A stretch of DNA of 64,000 nucleotides from Actinomucor elegans (lineage: Eukaryota; Mucoromycota; Mucoromycetes; Mucorales; Mucoraceae): positions 532,001 to 596,000 of the forward strand of contig JAMSLZ010000015.1 in assembly GCA_026027325.1 (NCBI GenBank), in the 5' to 3' direction. Below the pieces are notes generated by a model that saw nothing but the letters and a program-made list of their open reading frames with translations, was not told the DNA's origin and ran no database searches. Made by a program: the position numbers and the translations under genes. Below, piece by piece: positions 34,577-48,203 of the stretch; the first letter of the stretch is position 1, and every line of letters starts with the position of its first letter.

Positions 34577-36588
34577 GGTAAAAGATAAGAGCAAATTCAA
34601 GGATTAAAAATGTTTTAATTGGTTTTCATTTATGCGGAAACAATAAAAGCTTCCGGTACTAGAGCGGACATTTGAAAAAATAAGATTATCTATTGTTCTC
34701 TTGGCATACTCTCTATTTCTAAACTTCCAAATATTAGTCGCGTCCTTTGGCTATAGAAATCTAATGTTATACTATAAAAATTACGTTCTACGTGTTGGAG
34801 TATACTTCTGACGTAATAATTGTGACTTACGCGTAAGACCAGAAATCCTAAAACTCGGAAGATTTTCAGTATATATCCGATTTTAGTAATTAAAATGCTA
34901 TTTTCATACTTTCCCATGTACAACCAAAGTGCGTATAATTTTTATTAATAATCATATTATCAGCTTTCTTTTTTCTTTTTTCTTATAATACAAAAAACAT
35001 CTCGAAGGTAATGGATTTTAATTTAAAAAAAAAGGGTTTCCTAAATCTACTGGCTTTTAATAATGGGGGTTACAATAGTCTTTAAATGAAGACTTAAGAT
35101 TAAGATTACGGGAATTAAAAATAATAAAATGAATTCGATCAAGTTTGGGAAACCTCGTGCCAATGAAAAAAATGACAATTAAAACGCTTATGTAACTTGA
35201 ATGTATTCTTTTCCCTTCAATTAAAAATTAAAAGAAAGCAATAAAACGCTCAAAACAAAATAAAAAAATTATTTTATAATAAAGGTACTCAACAACAGTT
35301 AATAATACACATTAAACTCTATTGGTCAGATGATTTAGTCAACGCAATTTTAATCGTAAGAGTCTTAAAAAAATGCTGATGTAATCTTAAAAGACCAATG
35401 AAAACGTTATTCATTTCCTTCGACAGCCACAGTTATTCGCATGAATGATGGCGGTTATCCCTAAAGTACTTATAGAAAGATCATGAAGATATGTAGCCGT
35501 ATATTGTAACTATATAGACTTTAATAGATGTAATTTAAAAATATAATAGATGCTGGGATCAAAAAATAGATGAGTAAGCAACAAAAGAATGATATTTTTC
35601 TCATACTGTTTTTTTTTCATCTTTTAGCCTCGTCTATATCTTCTTGACATCCAGAAATGACTCAGAAAAGCTTAATCATTTGTTATATACAAAGGCAACT
35701 CAGTGTATAAAAGAAAGTTTTTTATCTCATCAATTTCAATGGTTATTTAATGTTCGGGAGCACTATATGAAAACAAAGGTTTATTTGAATGTATGAATTG
35801 AAAGGATAAAGACCAAAGTGAGATATGTAGGAAAAGGATAAGAGAAAGAGTAATACGCGGGTAGAAATATAAAGTGCATGTAAGTCTGCTAATGCAGTAG
35901 CAAAAGTTATATTCAGCCACTGTTTGTATCAACCAATGAATCATACATTGGATAGCTGACCTTTGCGTTTTTTTTTTTGCAAAAGAATCGCTGTTCCTAT
36001 CCGCATGTTGTTATTTCTTATGCTCTGAAGCCGGTTACGCTTAGCTAAGGTAGAGAAACAAACATTTATTTAGTCTAATGAGGACTATATAAATTAACAA
36101 ATGTGTACTTGACATTAAATGCAACGAAAAGATTGAAACTATACATAGCAAAAGCCCTATCAAATGCAAAAACTCATTCTGAGCATGGAATATTGATCTG
36201 AGTGATATTGGACCGAAATTGATGGAGAAGCCTATTGATCATTAGACCGAGCGCATATGAATATATGCATCTTACAAGTAAGTACTGATAAGCCTAGTAC
36301 AAAAACTGTAATACTGTATACAAAAACTTTGGAAGATGAAGCGCCTCATTTCAAGTACAGAGTACTTGTTAGATGCGACATTGGATCGGGATTAGACAAG
36401 AGATCTACAGATCATTAGACTTAGCTTAAAGCCCCATTACTAAAAATGTACAGCATTAAAAGCATATTCTATAATGCATTTGTTTCTGATGATTTCAAGT
36501 ATACACTAGCCTGTATATAACCCAAGAGGGAAAAGCCAATTATACAGACAAGATTCAAGCAGCTATTTACATACCTAAAAGAACTTCT
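34577..36588. other. intergenic region with repeat cluster
   Basis: Nothing coding is seen; open frames 34690..34923 and 35747..35944 (-) are unsupported. Two dispersed-repeat copies lie at 36180-36250 and 36340-36420. Confidence 0.5.
36180..36425 (+). repeat. two dispersed repeat copies in tandem
   Basis: First copy: TCTGAGCATGGAATATTGAT, then GATATTGGACCGAAATTGAT and CTATTGATCATTAGACCG. Second, about 165 bp on: GATGAAGCGCCTCATTTCAA, TTAGATGCGACATTGGATCG, then AGAGATCTACAGATCATTAG. This repeats lead, core and GATCATTAGA tail, which defines the unit. Confidence 0.6.
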
Positions 36589-38190
36589 TTATTCTTTACG
36601 CAAGTCATATATAAACAAGGATACAAAAGTGCTTGGATTATCCCAATTGCTGTCTTTGTTACTAGTCAAGTTCCAATAAAATTGATCGTTCGCTGAGGGT
36701 ATATGGAGCCGAGAGGGCCCTAATAAAGTTTCTTCTATTTGTGTTTGAGGTTGAACTTGACCAGAAAACAATAGCTCATCAAGTTTAGTGACAGCTTTAA
36801 GTCGAGATTCTTCCATGCACCAAATATTCGCTGCGTTCCAATCCCTTTCATCTGAAAGACGAAGACGCTGCTTGCGTTTCACTTGGCACTGTTGAACAGA
36901 CCTAGACAAGGCTAAAGCGGTTTGAAGCTCCTCATCATCCTTGTCTTCTTTTGTTGTCGATTGCACTGTCCGCTTTTTATGAATAATAATATTTTGAGTG
37001 AAATCGCCATCGTCGTCCTCGTCATCATACAGGTCTTGTACGTAGGCAACTAGTTGGTGATCGGGTATATTGACAGGAATTGGTACGTCGTTGGGTAAAG
37101 GATCAGAAGAGGACGCAGCAACTGGTACATGGCCCCAGCCAATCCATCGAAACTTTTTCAACAATTGATCTAAAGACAATCGATTCTGCTTGGCACACTG
37201 CTTGATATGCTTCATCTTTTGTTTTAGGGTTCGACCGGTAAAAGGATCAAATTCATGGCATACAGGACATATATCCAAGGTACTTAGGAAAGGAACACGT
37301 TGGCCAGCAAACATTTCTTCCTTTTCTCTTGCAACTGCTGCCGCTTCCGCTTCTTCTATTTGCTGAGCGTCATCCAAGCAATTGTTCAAATGGTACTGTC
37401 TTTGGTTTGGTTTGAAGCGAGACAGGTCTTTACCGCAAAAGACACAACTGTCAAACTCGAGCTCTTGCTCTTCTGAACTGATAGGTTGATTTAAAATGCA
37501 TGATTCGACGTGGTTTTGACGCATGTAGCTTGACTTGACATGAGTCAAATCTTGATCGCAAATGGGGCAAGTGTATTCTTGAAGTCGAGATAGAGAAGTA
37601 CCATCTTTAGAAAGATGCAAGTCTGTCGGTGCATTATTTATAGTTATATCTCTTTTGAGCTTTTCTTTTGTTGAGACATCTTCTTCTGTGAGGATGCCAT
37701 CTATTTCATTTTTCACTTCTTCTTTCATTGGCATATCTTTTATAGTTGGCATATCGTACAGCTCTTCGTTCATCTGCTCTTTCTTAATGAACACACCTAT
37801 TTCCTCTTTTATTGACTCTTCTTTTATTAGCTCGTCTTCCACCAATGGCAGGTTGACATCCTGTTGATTGACACACGTTTGCGGGCCTTGCTGTTTACTA
37901 GCATGCTGTTTCTCTGCTATAGAGGTATAAGGTATATCCTTTTTTATATTAATATTTTCATTGTCTCCAATACGGCAAACAGAATCTTTAGTCTTGATAC
38001 TGAGTGTCTCTAAATCAGTAGCTGACTGTTGACTTTGTTGAGAGGATTGAGAACAAGTATTGCTACGCGACTTGGAAAGTGATATGATGGTCTTCCTTTT
38101 CTTGGTAAATGCGGGTGTATGACTTTCAGAATTACTAAAAAATCGTTTGAGAGAGAATCTTCGGTTAGGATCGAGCGGATCCGACTTCAT
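36589..38190 (-). CDS. SLX4-like UBZ zinc-finger protein (structure-specific nuclease scaffold)
   Basis: Single exon, 533 aa; the start is ATG 38190 (the frame is open a little further up but lacks an ATG). Three Cys-Cys-His-Cys fingers of UBZ4/Rad18 type: YTCPICDQDL...HVESC (about residue 208), CVFCGKDLSRF...YHLNNCLDD (246) and CPVCHEFDPF...MKHIKQC (306). The last two, with KHIKQCAKQNRLSLDQLL, resemble the conserved HLNRCLD and HLKQCA segments of animal SLX4. The N-half is acidic and Lys/Glu-rich with IKKE/MKEE repeats, some of sumoylation type. No SAP or SLX1-binding C-terminal domain is obvious, so alternatives are another UBZ4 DNA-repair protein. It would act in the nucleus on branched DNA. 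It shares a 183-bp divergent promoter with eL27. Confidence 0.6.
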   Translation of the reverse strand: MKSDPLDPNRRFSLKRFFSNSESHTPAFTKKRKTIISLSKSRSNTCSQSSQQSQQSATDLETLSIKTKDSVCRIGDNENINIKKDIPYTSIAEKQHASKQQGPQTCVNQQDVNLPLVEDELIKEESIKEEIGVFIKKEQMNEELYDMPTIKDMPMKEEVKNEIDGILTEEDVSTKEKLKRDITINNAPTDLHLSKDGTSLSRLQEYTCPICDQDLTHVKSSYMRQNHVESCILNQPISSEEQELEFDSCVFCGKDLSRFKPNQRQYHLNNCLDDAQQIEEAEAAAVAREKEEMFAGQRVPFLSTLDICPVCHEFDPFTGRTLKQKMKHIKQCAKQNRLSLDQLLKKFRWIGWGHVPVAASSSDPLPNDVPIPVNIPDHQLVAYVQDLYDDEDDDGDFTQNIIIHKKRTVQSTTKEDKDDEELQTALALSRSVQQCQVKRKQRLRLSDERDWNAANIWCMEESRLKAVTKLDELLFSGQVQPQTQIEETLLGPSRLHIPSANDQFYWNLTSNKDSNWDNPSTFVSLFIYDLRKE

Positions 38191-38373
38191 AACAGTAGCA
38201 TTCAAAAAAAAAGGAAAGATCTAGTTTGGAAAAAGTCTAATAATTCAAGAAAGTAATGGCGGTGCTTTAATTTTTCGTGGTTGGAAGCGCGAGCCAGCCC
38301 GGAAATGAAAAGAGAACCAGTAAAGGCGAAAGTATAGAGTTCCTCCTCTTCTCTTGACAGATCTTCAGCAACC
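38191..38373. promoter_or_regulatory. short divergent promoter between SLX4-like gene and eL27 gene
   Basis: Only 183 bp separate the two start codons, so regulatory sites and both 5' UTRs must share it. No TATA box is evident on either side. Confidence 0.6.
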
Positions 38374-39364
38374 ATGGTCAAGTTCATCAAGGCTGGTAAA
38401 GTATGTACAAATCGACCAATATAAAAAGACATCGATGGATGCAGTATCTTTAGAAAATACAAAATGGATGGATTTTTTTTTTATGGATACATATTTTACA
38501 ATTTTCAATTCAGTTTCAACTCACATTTTATTCATTCTATAGGTTGTCGTTATTTTGCAGGGTCGTTATGCCGGCAAGAAGGCCGTCGTCGTCCGTAGTA
38601 TGTATTATGAAATCAAGAAGAAGAATCGCGCAAGAGGAGAAATCAAGTGTGCTTTTTTTTATTATTTGACAGCCATATATAAAATCACCTAGCAATGGAA
38701 AAAAAAACACTCGATAATTATCTAAATGCAATACTTGATCTCGATATAACCCAACTTGATACTGCGATTACAACCAAGATGTTAAAGATTCACCAACTGA
38801 TCATCATGGAGTTGTAAAAAAAAGCACAATTGATTTCACCTTCTTGCTCTCGATTCTTTATTCAAAAAAACGAAAGAAACGCGTCGTTTATTAACCTATT
38901 TTTTCCCTTATAGACCACGATGAAGGAACCAAGGATAGACCCTATGGTTATGCCGTTGTCGCTGGTGTCGAACGTTCTCCTCTCAAGGTCACCAAGGCCA
39001 TGGGTAAGAAGAAGACCGCCAAGCGTTCCAAGGTTAAGCCTTTCGTCAAGATTGTTAACTACAACCACATGATGCCCACTCGGTAAAGCATTATTCAGTT
39101 AATTTCAGGATTTACAAGAAAAAACTAACAAACGTATACAAATAGTTATGGTTTGGAATTAGAACAAATCAAGGGTACCGTCTCTGCCGAGACTTTCAAG
39201 GATCCTTCTCAACGTGAAGATTCCAAGAAGGTAAATAATATATATTTATTTATTATTAGGATGCAGTATACTTATATAAATGAATGTAGGTTATCAAGAA
39301 GCTCTTTGAAGAACGTTATCAAACCGGTAAGAACAAGTGGTTCTTCAGCAAGCTTAGATTCTAA
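38374..39364 (+). CDS. RPL27: 60S ribosomal protein eL27
   Basis: Exons 38374..38400, 38543..38597, 38914..39082, 39146..39230, 39290..39364; 136 aa, the exact eukaryotic length. The KOW-type start [20 protein letters not shown] and AVVVRNHDEGT are typical, as are [20 protein letters not shown], and the C-terminus WFFSKLRF is the family end. It is a structural protein of the large subunit. The introns of 142 and 316 nt are long compared with the rest of the window (about 60 nt), as is common for ribosomal protein genes. Confidence 0.97.
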
Positions 39365-40570
39365 GTTTATTTTGTGCCTCTTTTAAAATAAACATTATCT
39401 GTCAAAACTCTCTTTTTTTAAAAATAAATAAATGACATGATTGTCTCAATGGAAATATGCTTTGTGTGTGTGAATGAGTAGTCAACTGCTTGCGAGAAGT
39501 GAATGTACTATCATCAGCCATCGGAATATTGGTTTTATTGGTAAACGGAGATTAAACACTTTAAGCGATCGTTTGATTGGATGAGAAGCGATAGAAATAG
39601 GAGTGTAACTATGTGCCACTGAAAAGCTCTTAAAATCAATAACGCACCTAGAGCTATAACAGAGTATGATGAAGTTTTGAATTTCAAGAAATATATAAAA
39701 CAAAGTATAAGTTTTTTTTTTTTTAAATCAAGTTAGTGTAATAGTACATGTATCTATTCAGATAATAAAAAGCTACAAGTATATAATACGCTAACCTTCT
39801 AAAGCGATATTTTTTTTGTCCATTTCTTTTAATTGAAAAAAATAATACGTTTTCTGAAACGTTCGCTTAATAGATTAGACTATAAAGCACACTTGTCGTT
39901 TACTACGATCAAAATATTAACTTGCAAGTATTCCTAGGCCACAGAATACACTCAAATACCATGTGGCTTAGGTTAGTTAGCAGTGCTTTAATCAGATCCA
40001 TTATGCGTTCCCTTGGCAAAAAGCTTTGGAATATGTAGTCATATGTAATTTAGCCATTAAAAGAGTAATGTTATTGATTCTCTCGAATCTGTTAAACTCA
40101 GTTGCGTTTTTTTAAATAAATTAACTGTTATGACTTTTGGAGCAACTTGAAGAAGCACTTAATTTTGACAATATACTCTAGAGTCATATTTTTTTTCCAA
40201 TCTATCATGAATCTATACTATTTGAAAATGAATTGGGCTCTCAAAATCTTTATTAATAAGCCAAGTTGCAACACTGCACCCTCTTCTCCTAGCTTATTGA
40301 AGTGGCTCCTGATATAAAATTTCAAATTTTGAAGCTGAAATTTTTGTATAGTCAAGATGTCTCTGAAAATTGACATGATACAATTATCAGACAAGCGAGA
40401 GCTTGGTAAAAATATGATATTTGATTAATATTCTATGCTCAAAAAGGACTACTGAATCTAGCTTAATCTTATATAGTAGAATCATTAATGTCTTGCACGA
40501 CATTTTGTTAATGTATAGTCTTTATTAATAAAATGATCATTGGATTGAAGAGGTATAGACAAAGCTATTT

Positions 40571-40605
<35 letters not shown>

Positions 40606-40890
40606 TGATAAATGATGCGCGCCTAAAAGTTACAGAAACTTATAAAGTCACTCATGGCTGGATAGGGTTAATGTTGGGCCTTTTTTTTTTTGACAGCCAG
40701 TTGCGGGCCGGGTTTCAATGTTTACTAGTCAGAATTGAGGCGGGAAAACAATGATTGCCTAATTCGAATCGAAGAAATTAAAATGTCAAAGCAATCTAGC
40801 GTATGGATAAAGCCTTCTCTTTCCTAGCACATCAAGTAATGTATCCAAGCATCCATCTATCAATCCATCATACTAAATCATCAATTAGAT
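39365..40890. other. intergenic region
   Basis: 3' side of eL27 and promoter of uS2. Contains a T30 tract at about 40572-40602 and a shorter T run at 40680-40690. No coding or RNA gene was seen. Confidence 0.5.
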
Positions 40891-41853
40891 ATGTCTCGTG
40901 TTCCTTCCGTTCTCAACCCCACTGAGGAAGATATCCAACTCCTCTTGAGTGCTCAATGTCACATTGGTGCCAAGAACGCCAACACCCGTATGGCTCCTTA
41001 TATCCACAAGCGTCGTGCTGATGGTATGAATTACACTAAATTTAATAATGAAAAAAAAAAAGAGAGACAGATTTCTAATTCTTTCATTTAGGTATCAACT
41101 TGATCAACATTGGTAAGACTTGGGAAAAGCTCATTCTTGCTGCCCGTGTCATTGCTGCCATTGAGAACGTAAGTAATTTTTTTTTTGAAACATTAGAGAG
41201 ATCTCGGGTTTTAATCGATTGTCATTGTATAGCCCCAAGACATTGTTGTTGTCTCTGCCCGTCCTTACGGTCACCGTGCCGCCTTGAAGTTCGCCAGATA
41301 CATTGGTGCTGAAGCCATTGTCGGTCGTTTCACTCCCGGTACCTTCACCAATTACATCACCCGTTCTTTCCGTGAACCTCGTTTGGTTATCTGTACCGAT
41401 CCTCGTTCTGATTTCCAAGCTGTTCTCGAAGCTTCTTACGTCAACATCCCTGTCATCTCTCTTGCTGACACTGATGCTTCTCTCCAATACATTGATGTTG
41501 CTATCCCCACCAACAACAAGGGTAAGCACGCTATTGGTTTGATCTACTGGCTCTTGGCTCGTGCCGTCCTCCGTCTCCGTGGTACTCTTGACTACGAGAC
41601 CGCTTGGGACGTCATGGTCGATATGTTCTTCTACCGTGATCCTGAGGATATCGAGAAGGAGAACGCTGAAGCTGAGGATGTCGAAGGTGACTTTGCTGCC
41701 TCTGCCGAAGCTGCCACCGGTGAGTGGGCTGTTGAAGGTGAGGCTGCTGAAGGTGTTGCCGGTATTGCTGCCGCTGCTGACTGGTCTGCCTCTCGCACCA
41801 CCGATTGGGCTGAGGAGACTGAAGCTCCCGCCAACTCTTCTTGGGAAGCTTAA
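40891..41853 (+). CDS. RPS0: 40S ribosomal protein uS2 (RPS0/RPSA)
   Basis: Exons 40891..41023, 41092..41168, 41233..41853; 276 aa. [20 protein letters not shown], then [17 protein letters not shown] and [17 protein letters not shown], and [20 protein letters not shown] are diagnostic of uS2. The C-terminal tail is acidic and Ala-rich with repeated [11 protein letters not shown] ends, as in eukaryotic RPSA. Part of the small-subunit head/body junction, needed for 18S maturation. The coding sequence is strongly codon-biased (C-ending codons) compared with its neighbours, as expected for high expression. Confidence 0.97.
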
Positions 41854-42131
41854 ACACCCTTTATCTTTGATAGATTTATAAAATAAAATATTTTTCATCG
41901 TATTACTATTACTACTATTGTGTATATAAGGGAACCACTTTTTTTTTATTATTAGCAGTAATAAGCTGGCTACTGTCCCTTTATTAAAGGGAGGGTTACA
42001 CTCGACTTAAATTAACTATATTTATTATTCGTATTTTTTTTTTCTTTCTGTTTGCCCTTCTCTCCCTCTCTCTCTTTCCTTGCCCTTACTCTCCTTTTTC
42101 TTCTCAATTTACAGTCCTTTTTTTTTTCACC

Positions 42132-43223
<1,092 letters not shown>

Positions 43224-44992
43224 TTTATTGTTATTACTACAAACAACCCTGTTATTTAGGAGCTATTATTATTCCATTGACTCAATACTTTACCCTCCCC
43301 ATTACTATCCCTTATAGCTTTATTACGCTTAAAATTAAAATTCAACGATAAACTACCGGGGATTCATATATCTCCCATACATTTTGATATCATGTGTAAC
43401 TCTGATTGAAATATTTAGTTTGACAGCAAATAAACCTTATACGAAAAAGACGAGAAGCCGCTAATGAAGATGAATCATAGATGGGTACCAGTTAATTCGC
43501 ACAATACACTAGATTTGAAGCCCTTCTAAATGCAGCCACTTATTTTGAACATGGACTATAAACAGATGTGACATTAAACCGAGATCTATTGAGGGATTTA
43601 ACGTTTTTTTTTAACCATTAACGAATGTTGCAGATTATAAATACATATGTGTTAATAGGCGCAATACAATAAGTGCTTGGTTCTTCTAGATGTGATATTT
43701 GATTTTAAACGAGAGTCACTAAACTAAGTTTGGGATCGGGATGAGATCTACAAATGAATCAATTATGTGTAAATCTGAAATACATATGGATGCTCGTCCC
43801 TCTTTCACAATTATATTCACGTATAACTGTAATCAAATAGAGGGTTTAATACCAGCAGTAACTCATTTTGAGTAAAGAATATTTAATCTGATTCGACAAT
43901 TGATTGTGTTTGGCTAAGAGATCTAATAGTAGACATGAACAAATATTGTTGTGTGATATATATGTAGTTTACAGTTGCTCATTACAGCCTGATAGTATTT
44001 GTAACTGTTCATTCTACATAAACTTGTATTACTCTTTAGATGTGATTCTTGATTAACATTGAACATGAGATCTGGAATTGAAGATTGTATCGCCACCACC
44101 ATCCTAAATCAAATTATTATTTTTTTTGGCAAAATCCTATTCTAGGGAGGGAAAATACTATAATATCGAAATTGTCTAGAACATGATCAGATAATTGTAT
44201 AGTTTCAAAATTTATCTATCTAAAATAACACAAGGTATTCTATATGTCTCCTAAAAAAAACAAGTTTACATCTTGACCAGCTATTGTAATAATATATATG
44301 ATTTTAGATTTTGTCGAATTAGGCCAATGACAATCAATGATGAATGATGATGATAGGGTTATGTTTAAATTCCGTCATTCAATGATATCAAATAGTAACA
44401 GATCACATCAACAACAGTTTATAATCAACAATGTAACTAAAGACGCATATGATTAATAAATAGACACTATTTACCCGCGTGGTATTATGGAACAAGTTGT
44501 CAGTTATACTACTTGCTCAGACTTATTTACGATCATCGGTTTCTTCTAGGCTCATTGTATTAATATTAGGTCTTTATACATTTATACTATTTATTGTCAC
44601 TCTTTACAAAAAAACTCATTTCCATTCACAAATAAAATATATTAACAATTGGCTCGTATTATACCATACTGAATATATTTATAGAAATATAACAAGATCA
44701 TTACTGCTATAATCGTAAATGCATCTTACTATAGTTATTGAGCTGGCGTTTGCTGACTAATATCTAGTCCTTGCGTAAAGTTCTTAACATAGAAAGTAGG
44801 GATACTGACTAATAGATAACCAGCAAAGCATATACGTGCGCATTATGATAGGCTTTATTGTCATGTCAATGATCAAGGCCTTTGTAGTTCATAACAAACA
44901 ACAAATCATCATTTGAATATATATATTAAATCTTTAATTGATAAAAAAAACCAATAAATTCTTTTTTCATAGATACACTCTTAATTATTAAC
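43224..44992. other. intergenic region with a dense repeat cluster
   Basis: Four diverged copies of the dispersed repeat lie at 43535-44080. The remaining open frame (44479..44712) has no support. Confidence 0.55.
43535..44080 (+). repeat. four tandem-like diverged copies of the dispersed repeat
   Basis: Copies at about 43535-43605 (GCAGCCACTTATTTTGAACA, AGATGTGACATTAAACCGAG), 43690-43755 (AGATGTGATATTTGATT, GGGATGAGATCTAC), 43855-43930 (CAGCAGTAACTCATTTTGAG, AGAGATCTAATAG) and 44035-44075 (TAGATGTGATTCTTGATTAA, CATGAGATCTGG). Spacing of 120-170 bp. Confidence 0.55.
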
Positions 44993-45787
44993 ATGGTTAC
45001 TCAGACATTGGAATCAAAAGCTTTTCTCTTTGATCTTGATGGGACGTTAATTGATACTACGCCTATGGTAGTGAAATATTGGACTGATATGGCCAATCAA
45101 TACAACTTGGATCCAGCTCAGGTACACAAAATATGTTTTAACTAAAAAAAAAAAAGATATTGTAGATTAATTTTTAATAGATTCTTGAAACTTCACATGG
45201 ACGTAGAACCATCGAGACGTTGGAACGTTGGTTCCCCAAACTGGCCAATATGGATTATATTAACGAGTTAGAGGCTCGATTGAATAAAATAACCGAAGGT
45301 ATCTCTGTATTACCTGGTGTTGTTGAGTTATTAGACAGTATTCCTACTGAGGATTGGACAATTAATACAGCCAATTCATTAATCACTGCTACTGAAAGAT
45401 TGAGTCAGTTTAATCTACATGTGCCCAAGCAAATGATGACAGGTTGCAAGGTGATTAATCAGTTTTTTTTTTTTTTTTTTTTTTTTTTTAACTGATAAAC
45501 GCATTGTGTAGGTGACCTTTGGTAAACCCCATCCAGAAAGTTATTTAAAAGCCGCCACTATTGTGAATAAACATCCCAAAGACTGTTTGGTATTTGAAGA
45601 TGCGCCTGCTGGAGTAGAGGCTGCTATAGCTGCTGGTATGCAGTGTATTGCTTGTACTACAACTCATACTGTTGAACAGCTCAAACAAGCAGGCGCTACT
45701 GTCATTGTGAATCGACTAGACAGTGTTCATATTGAAAAACAGGAGGATGGCACTTATAGAACTATAATTGAACATACCTATCATTAA
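44993..45787 (+). CDS. HAD-family sugar/polyol phosphatase (Gpp/Dog-like)
   Basis: Exons 44993..45121, 45181..45450, 45512..45787; 224 aa. HAD motif I is AFLFDLDGTLIDTTPMV with the nucleophile Asp, the cap is helical, motif III is Lys in FGKPHPESYLKAA, and motif IV is CLVFEDAPAGVEAAIAAGMQ. This matches the group of yeast Gpp1/2 (glycerol-1-phosphatase) and Dog1/2 (2-deoxyglucose-6-phosphatase). Where that group has a Thr-Ser-Gly motif II, this protein reads TINTANSLIT, so the motif is altered. Cytosolic; substrate not certain. Intron 2 carries a T27 run that makes the frame appear to end in phenylalanines if unspliced. Confidence 0.88.
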
Positions 45788-48203
45788 TAATATAACCTTG
45801 TGTCGTTTTTTTTTAATATCAAATGACATGAGGATGTCTCTATTAATAAATCTATGACACAACTCCGAAGATATGTGTTACCAGAAAGGATCTTGATAGT
45901 AGAATTGAATAACGTAATACTTTTGAGAAACATTTTAGCTCCTGTTTTTGACCAAAGAAATGCTAGTGTATTACTATAGAGTCAATTAAGGGTCTCTTCT
46001 CTCGGATAGTTGCGCGCGTTGTGGGCCGATGTACCGGCCATCAATGAAGGCTTGCTTGTTTTACGTATTACGAAAGACTGCGCATTAACACCGACGTCTT
46101 TTTTTAACTAACTTTTCTGTAACGCATTCTGTGGATGTGTTCTATTGTATTACGAAGGAGTCTTTAGCGCGCAAAAGTTTTGTCTCTTTGAACAAAAGTC
46201 ATTTTTAGAGGTTGTCACCATCTAGTAATAAAGTGTAGTTTCAATTGAAGAGATTTGTGTCCATACTAGCGTCATTAAATCTTTGTAGAATTTTTTGCAG
46301 TAAGATCAGCTATATGTTATCTGATATTCGAAAATCGGACTTTTACTCGAAGCAGTTGTAGGCAAGAGATTACGTTGTGATACTGTGGTAGTATAGAGTT
46401 AACTTTATCTATTAGCTATGTATTTAATCTGAAATGGTTCTAGTGAATGCCTAGTAAGTCGTATATAGAAGAAAGAGAGTTTGCTACTATTGTCAAAGTG
46501 TAATTGTTTTGGTATGGCCGCTGCTATCATTGTCTAATATGTCAAAAGTAGCTCTTTTTGATCGTCGGTGGTCGAATTGCAACAGCACCATAAATAAAAG
46601 TTTTATTTTTTATCAAAGCAAGAAAGTGAGGTTATTTAATTATTTTTTAGCACTAAATATACACAAGCACGTCATTCATAATTCACCAATTGCTCTGAAG
46701 GTATTTTGGGGTAAGCAGATACTAAAGATTAGCATAATTCTATATCCGAAAATTTAATCGGAATTCTAAACGGCGATCTATTGTTAAATCACTAAATCGC
46801 ACCTGAACTATGAATAAACTGATAAGCATCTATGGTTCTGGAAAATTCTATAGTATATAATAGATATATTTATAAAATATTAAATTTTTTAGTATCATAA
46901 ATAAGCAAACCAAACACAGGTACCATAAGCTGATATAGGTTGGTTGTCGGCAAACCAAGCGGAGAGTAAAGCGAATTCAGTCGCATCACTGCATTGGCTT
47001 TACTCAAGTACTTGTAGTTATATGATGAAGCGAGATAAATAAATGATATTTTAGATAAAGAGATAGTGGAGAAAATTCCCCTTGCAATGAAGCTGCCTAT
47101 ATTGCCATAAGATGCAATAAGTAGGAGCTAAATGATTCTGAAACAAGGATTATGTGCCCTGACTCTTCATATGAGGCAACGTGGGTTTTGGCGTATCCTT
47201 CCAAGTAAATATAAGAAGGATTTGCACAGCAGGGAGTTGCGCACAAAGGATCTTCATATATAAATAGTACGCTTGAAGGAGCATTGTCAGTATAAATATG
47301 TGTCTATATTTAATTCATTCGATGTGAGTTTATGTAAAGTGAAACTTGACGAATGCATCTATGAAGATTTGTTTGTTAAATGCAGCACATTTTATAGTTC
47401 AATTGTGTGCTGCTCTGGTAGTTTTTTTTTTTTTAATAAAAAAAAAGTTAAGGTAGTATTGACAGTTTCTTGTTGGCAAAAGGTACTGTAGCCAGAATAC
47501 TAACAGATCAAGTTTAGATGAAGAGCCGACACAAAATAAAAGTCTAAAAATAAAATGTATGCTGTGCTACTTATTGAAGGGTAGGTATGTCACCAGCCAC
47601 CAGTTTACAAGGCTTAACTTTATAATTATACCTAAATAAGAAATACAGCTATTCAAGGCTCTAAAAGGGAATTTCTCACTTTGAAACAAACCCAGTAGTA
47701 TTGCGTGTATGTATAATATGTATATATGTATGTGTAATTACAGAAAAGACAATGAATCATACAAGATAGTAGGGCTCGTTTTTTTTTTTTTTTTAAAGAG
47801 GAGTTGCTTTACAGTCTATCGGTTGGTACTACTACTAATGTAACTATAGGGTTCTTTGGATGGTCATATAAGCGCAGTACATTGCAATTGGTTTTGTTTG
47901 ATTTACATTCCTTGTAGAATTTTTTCATCATATATTTAGATTAAGCTTTTTTTATATATGAATCTGTTTGAGAGACAGCCCAAAAGATCGATCGAGTCAC
48001 GTTACTCTATCTGCATTGAAACAAGAGTATTCTTCACAGACTTGCACAGACTGAAAAGAGAAAACAGGCAAGGTCACATTGCTTAGCATGTAACTCGATT
48101 CTATAAATAACTAGTATCACAAACAACGCTTCTCACAGTCGCCGAAACCATATAAAAAGCCAAAGTTTCTTTTCTCTTTTTTCTTTTGTATCTTATCTCT
48201 AAA
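45788..48203. other. intergenic region, long promoter of the Crz1-like gene
   Basis: Nothing coding is convincing (46509..46757 and 47273..47491 are unsupported). T and A runs lie at 47422-47448 and 47779-47796. Confidence 0.5.
48151..48158 (+). promoter_or_regulatory. TATA box of the Crz1-like gene
   Basis: TATAAAAA about 46 bp upstream of ATG 48204, followed by a T/C-rich initiator tract. Confidence 0.6.

Noticed and set aside
41149..41898. 249-codon minus-strand ORF over the uS2 gene
   Set aside because: Antisense shadow of a highly codon-biased ribosomal protein exon.
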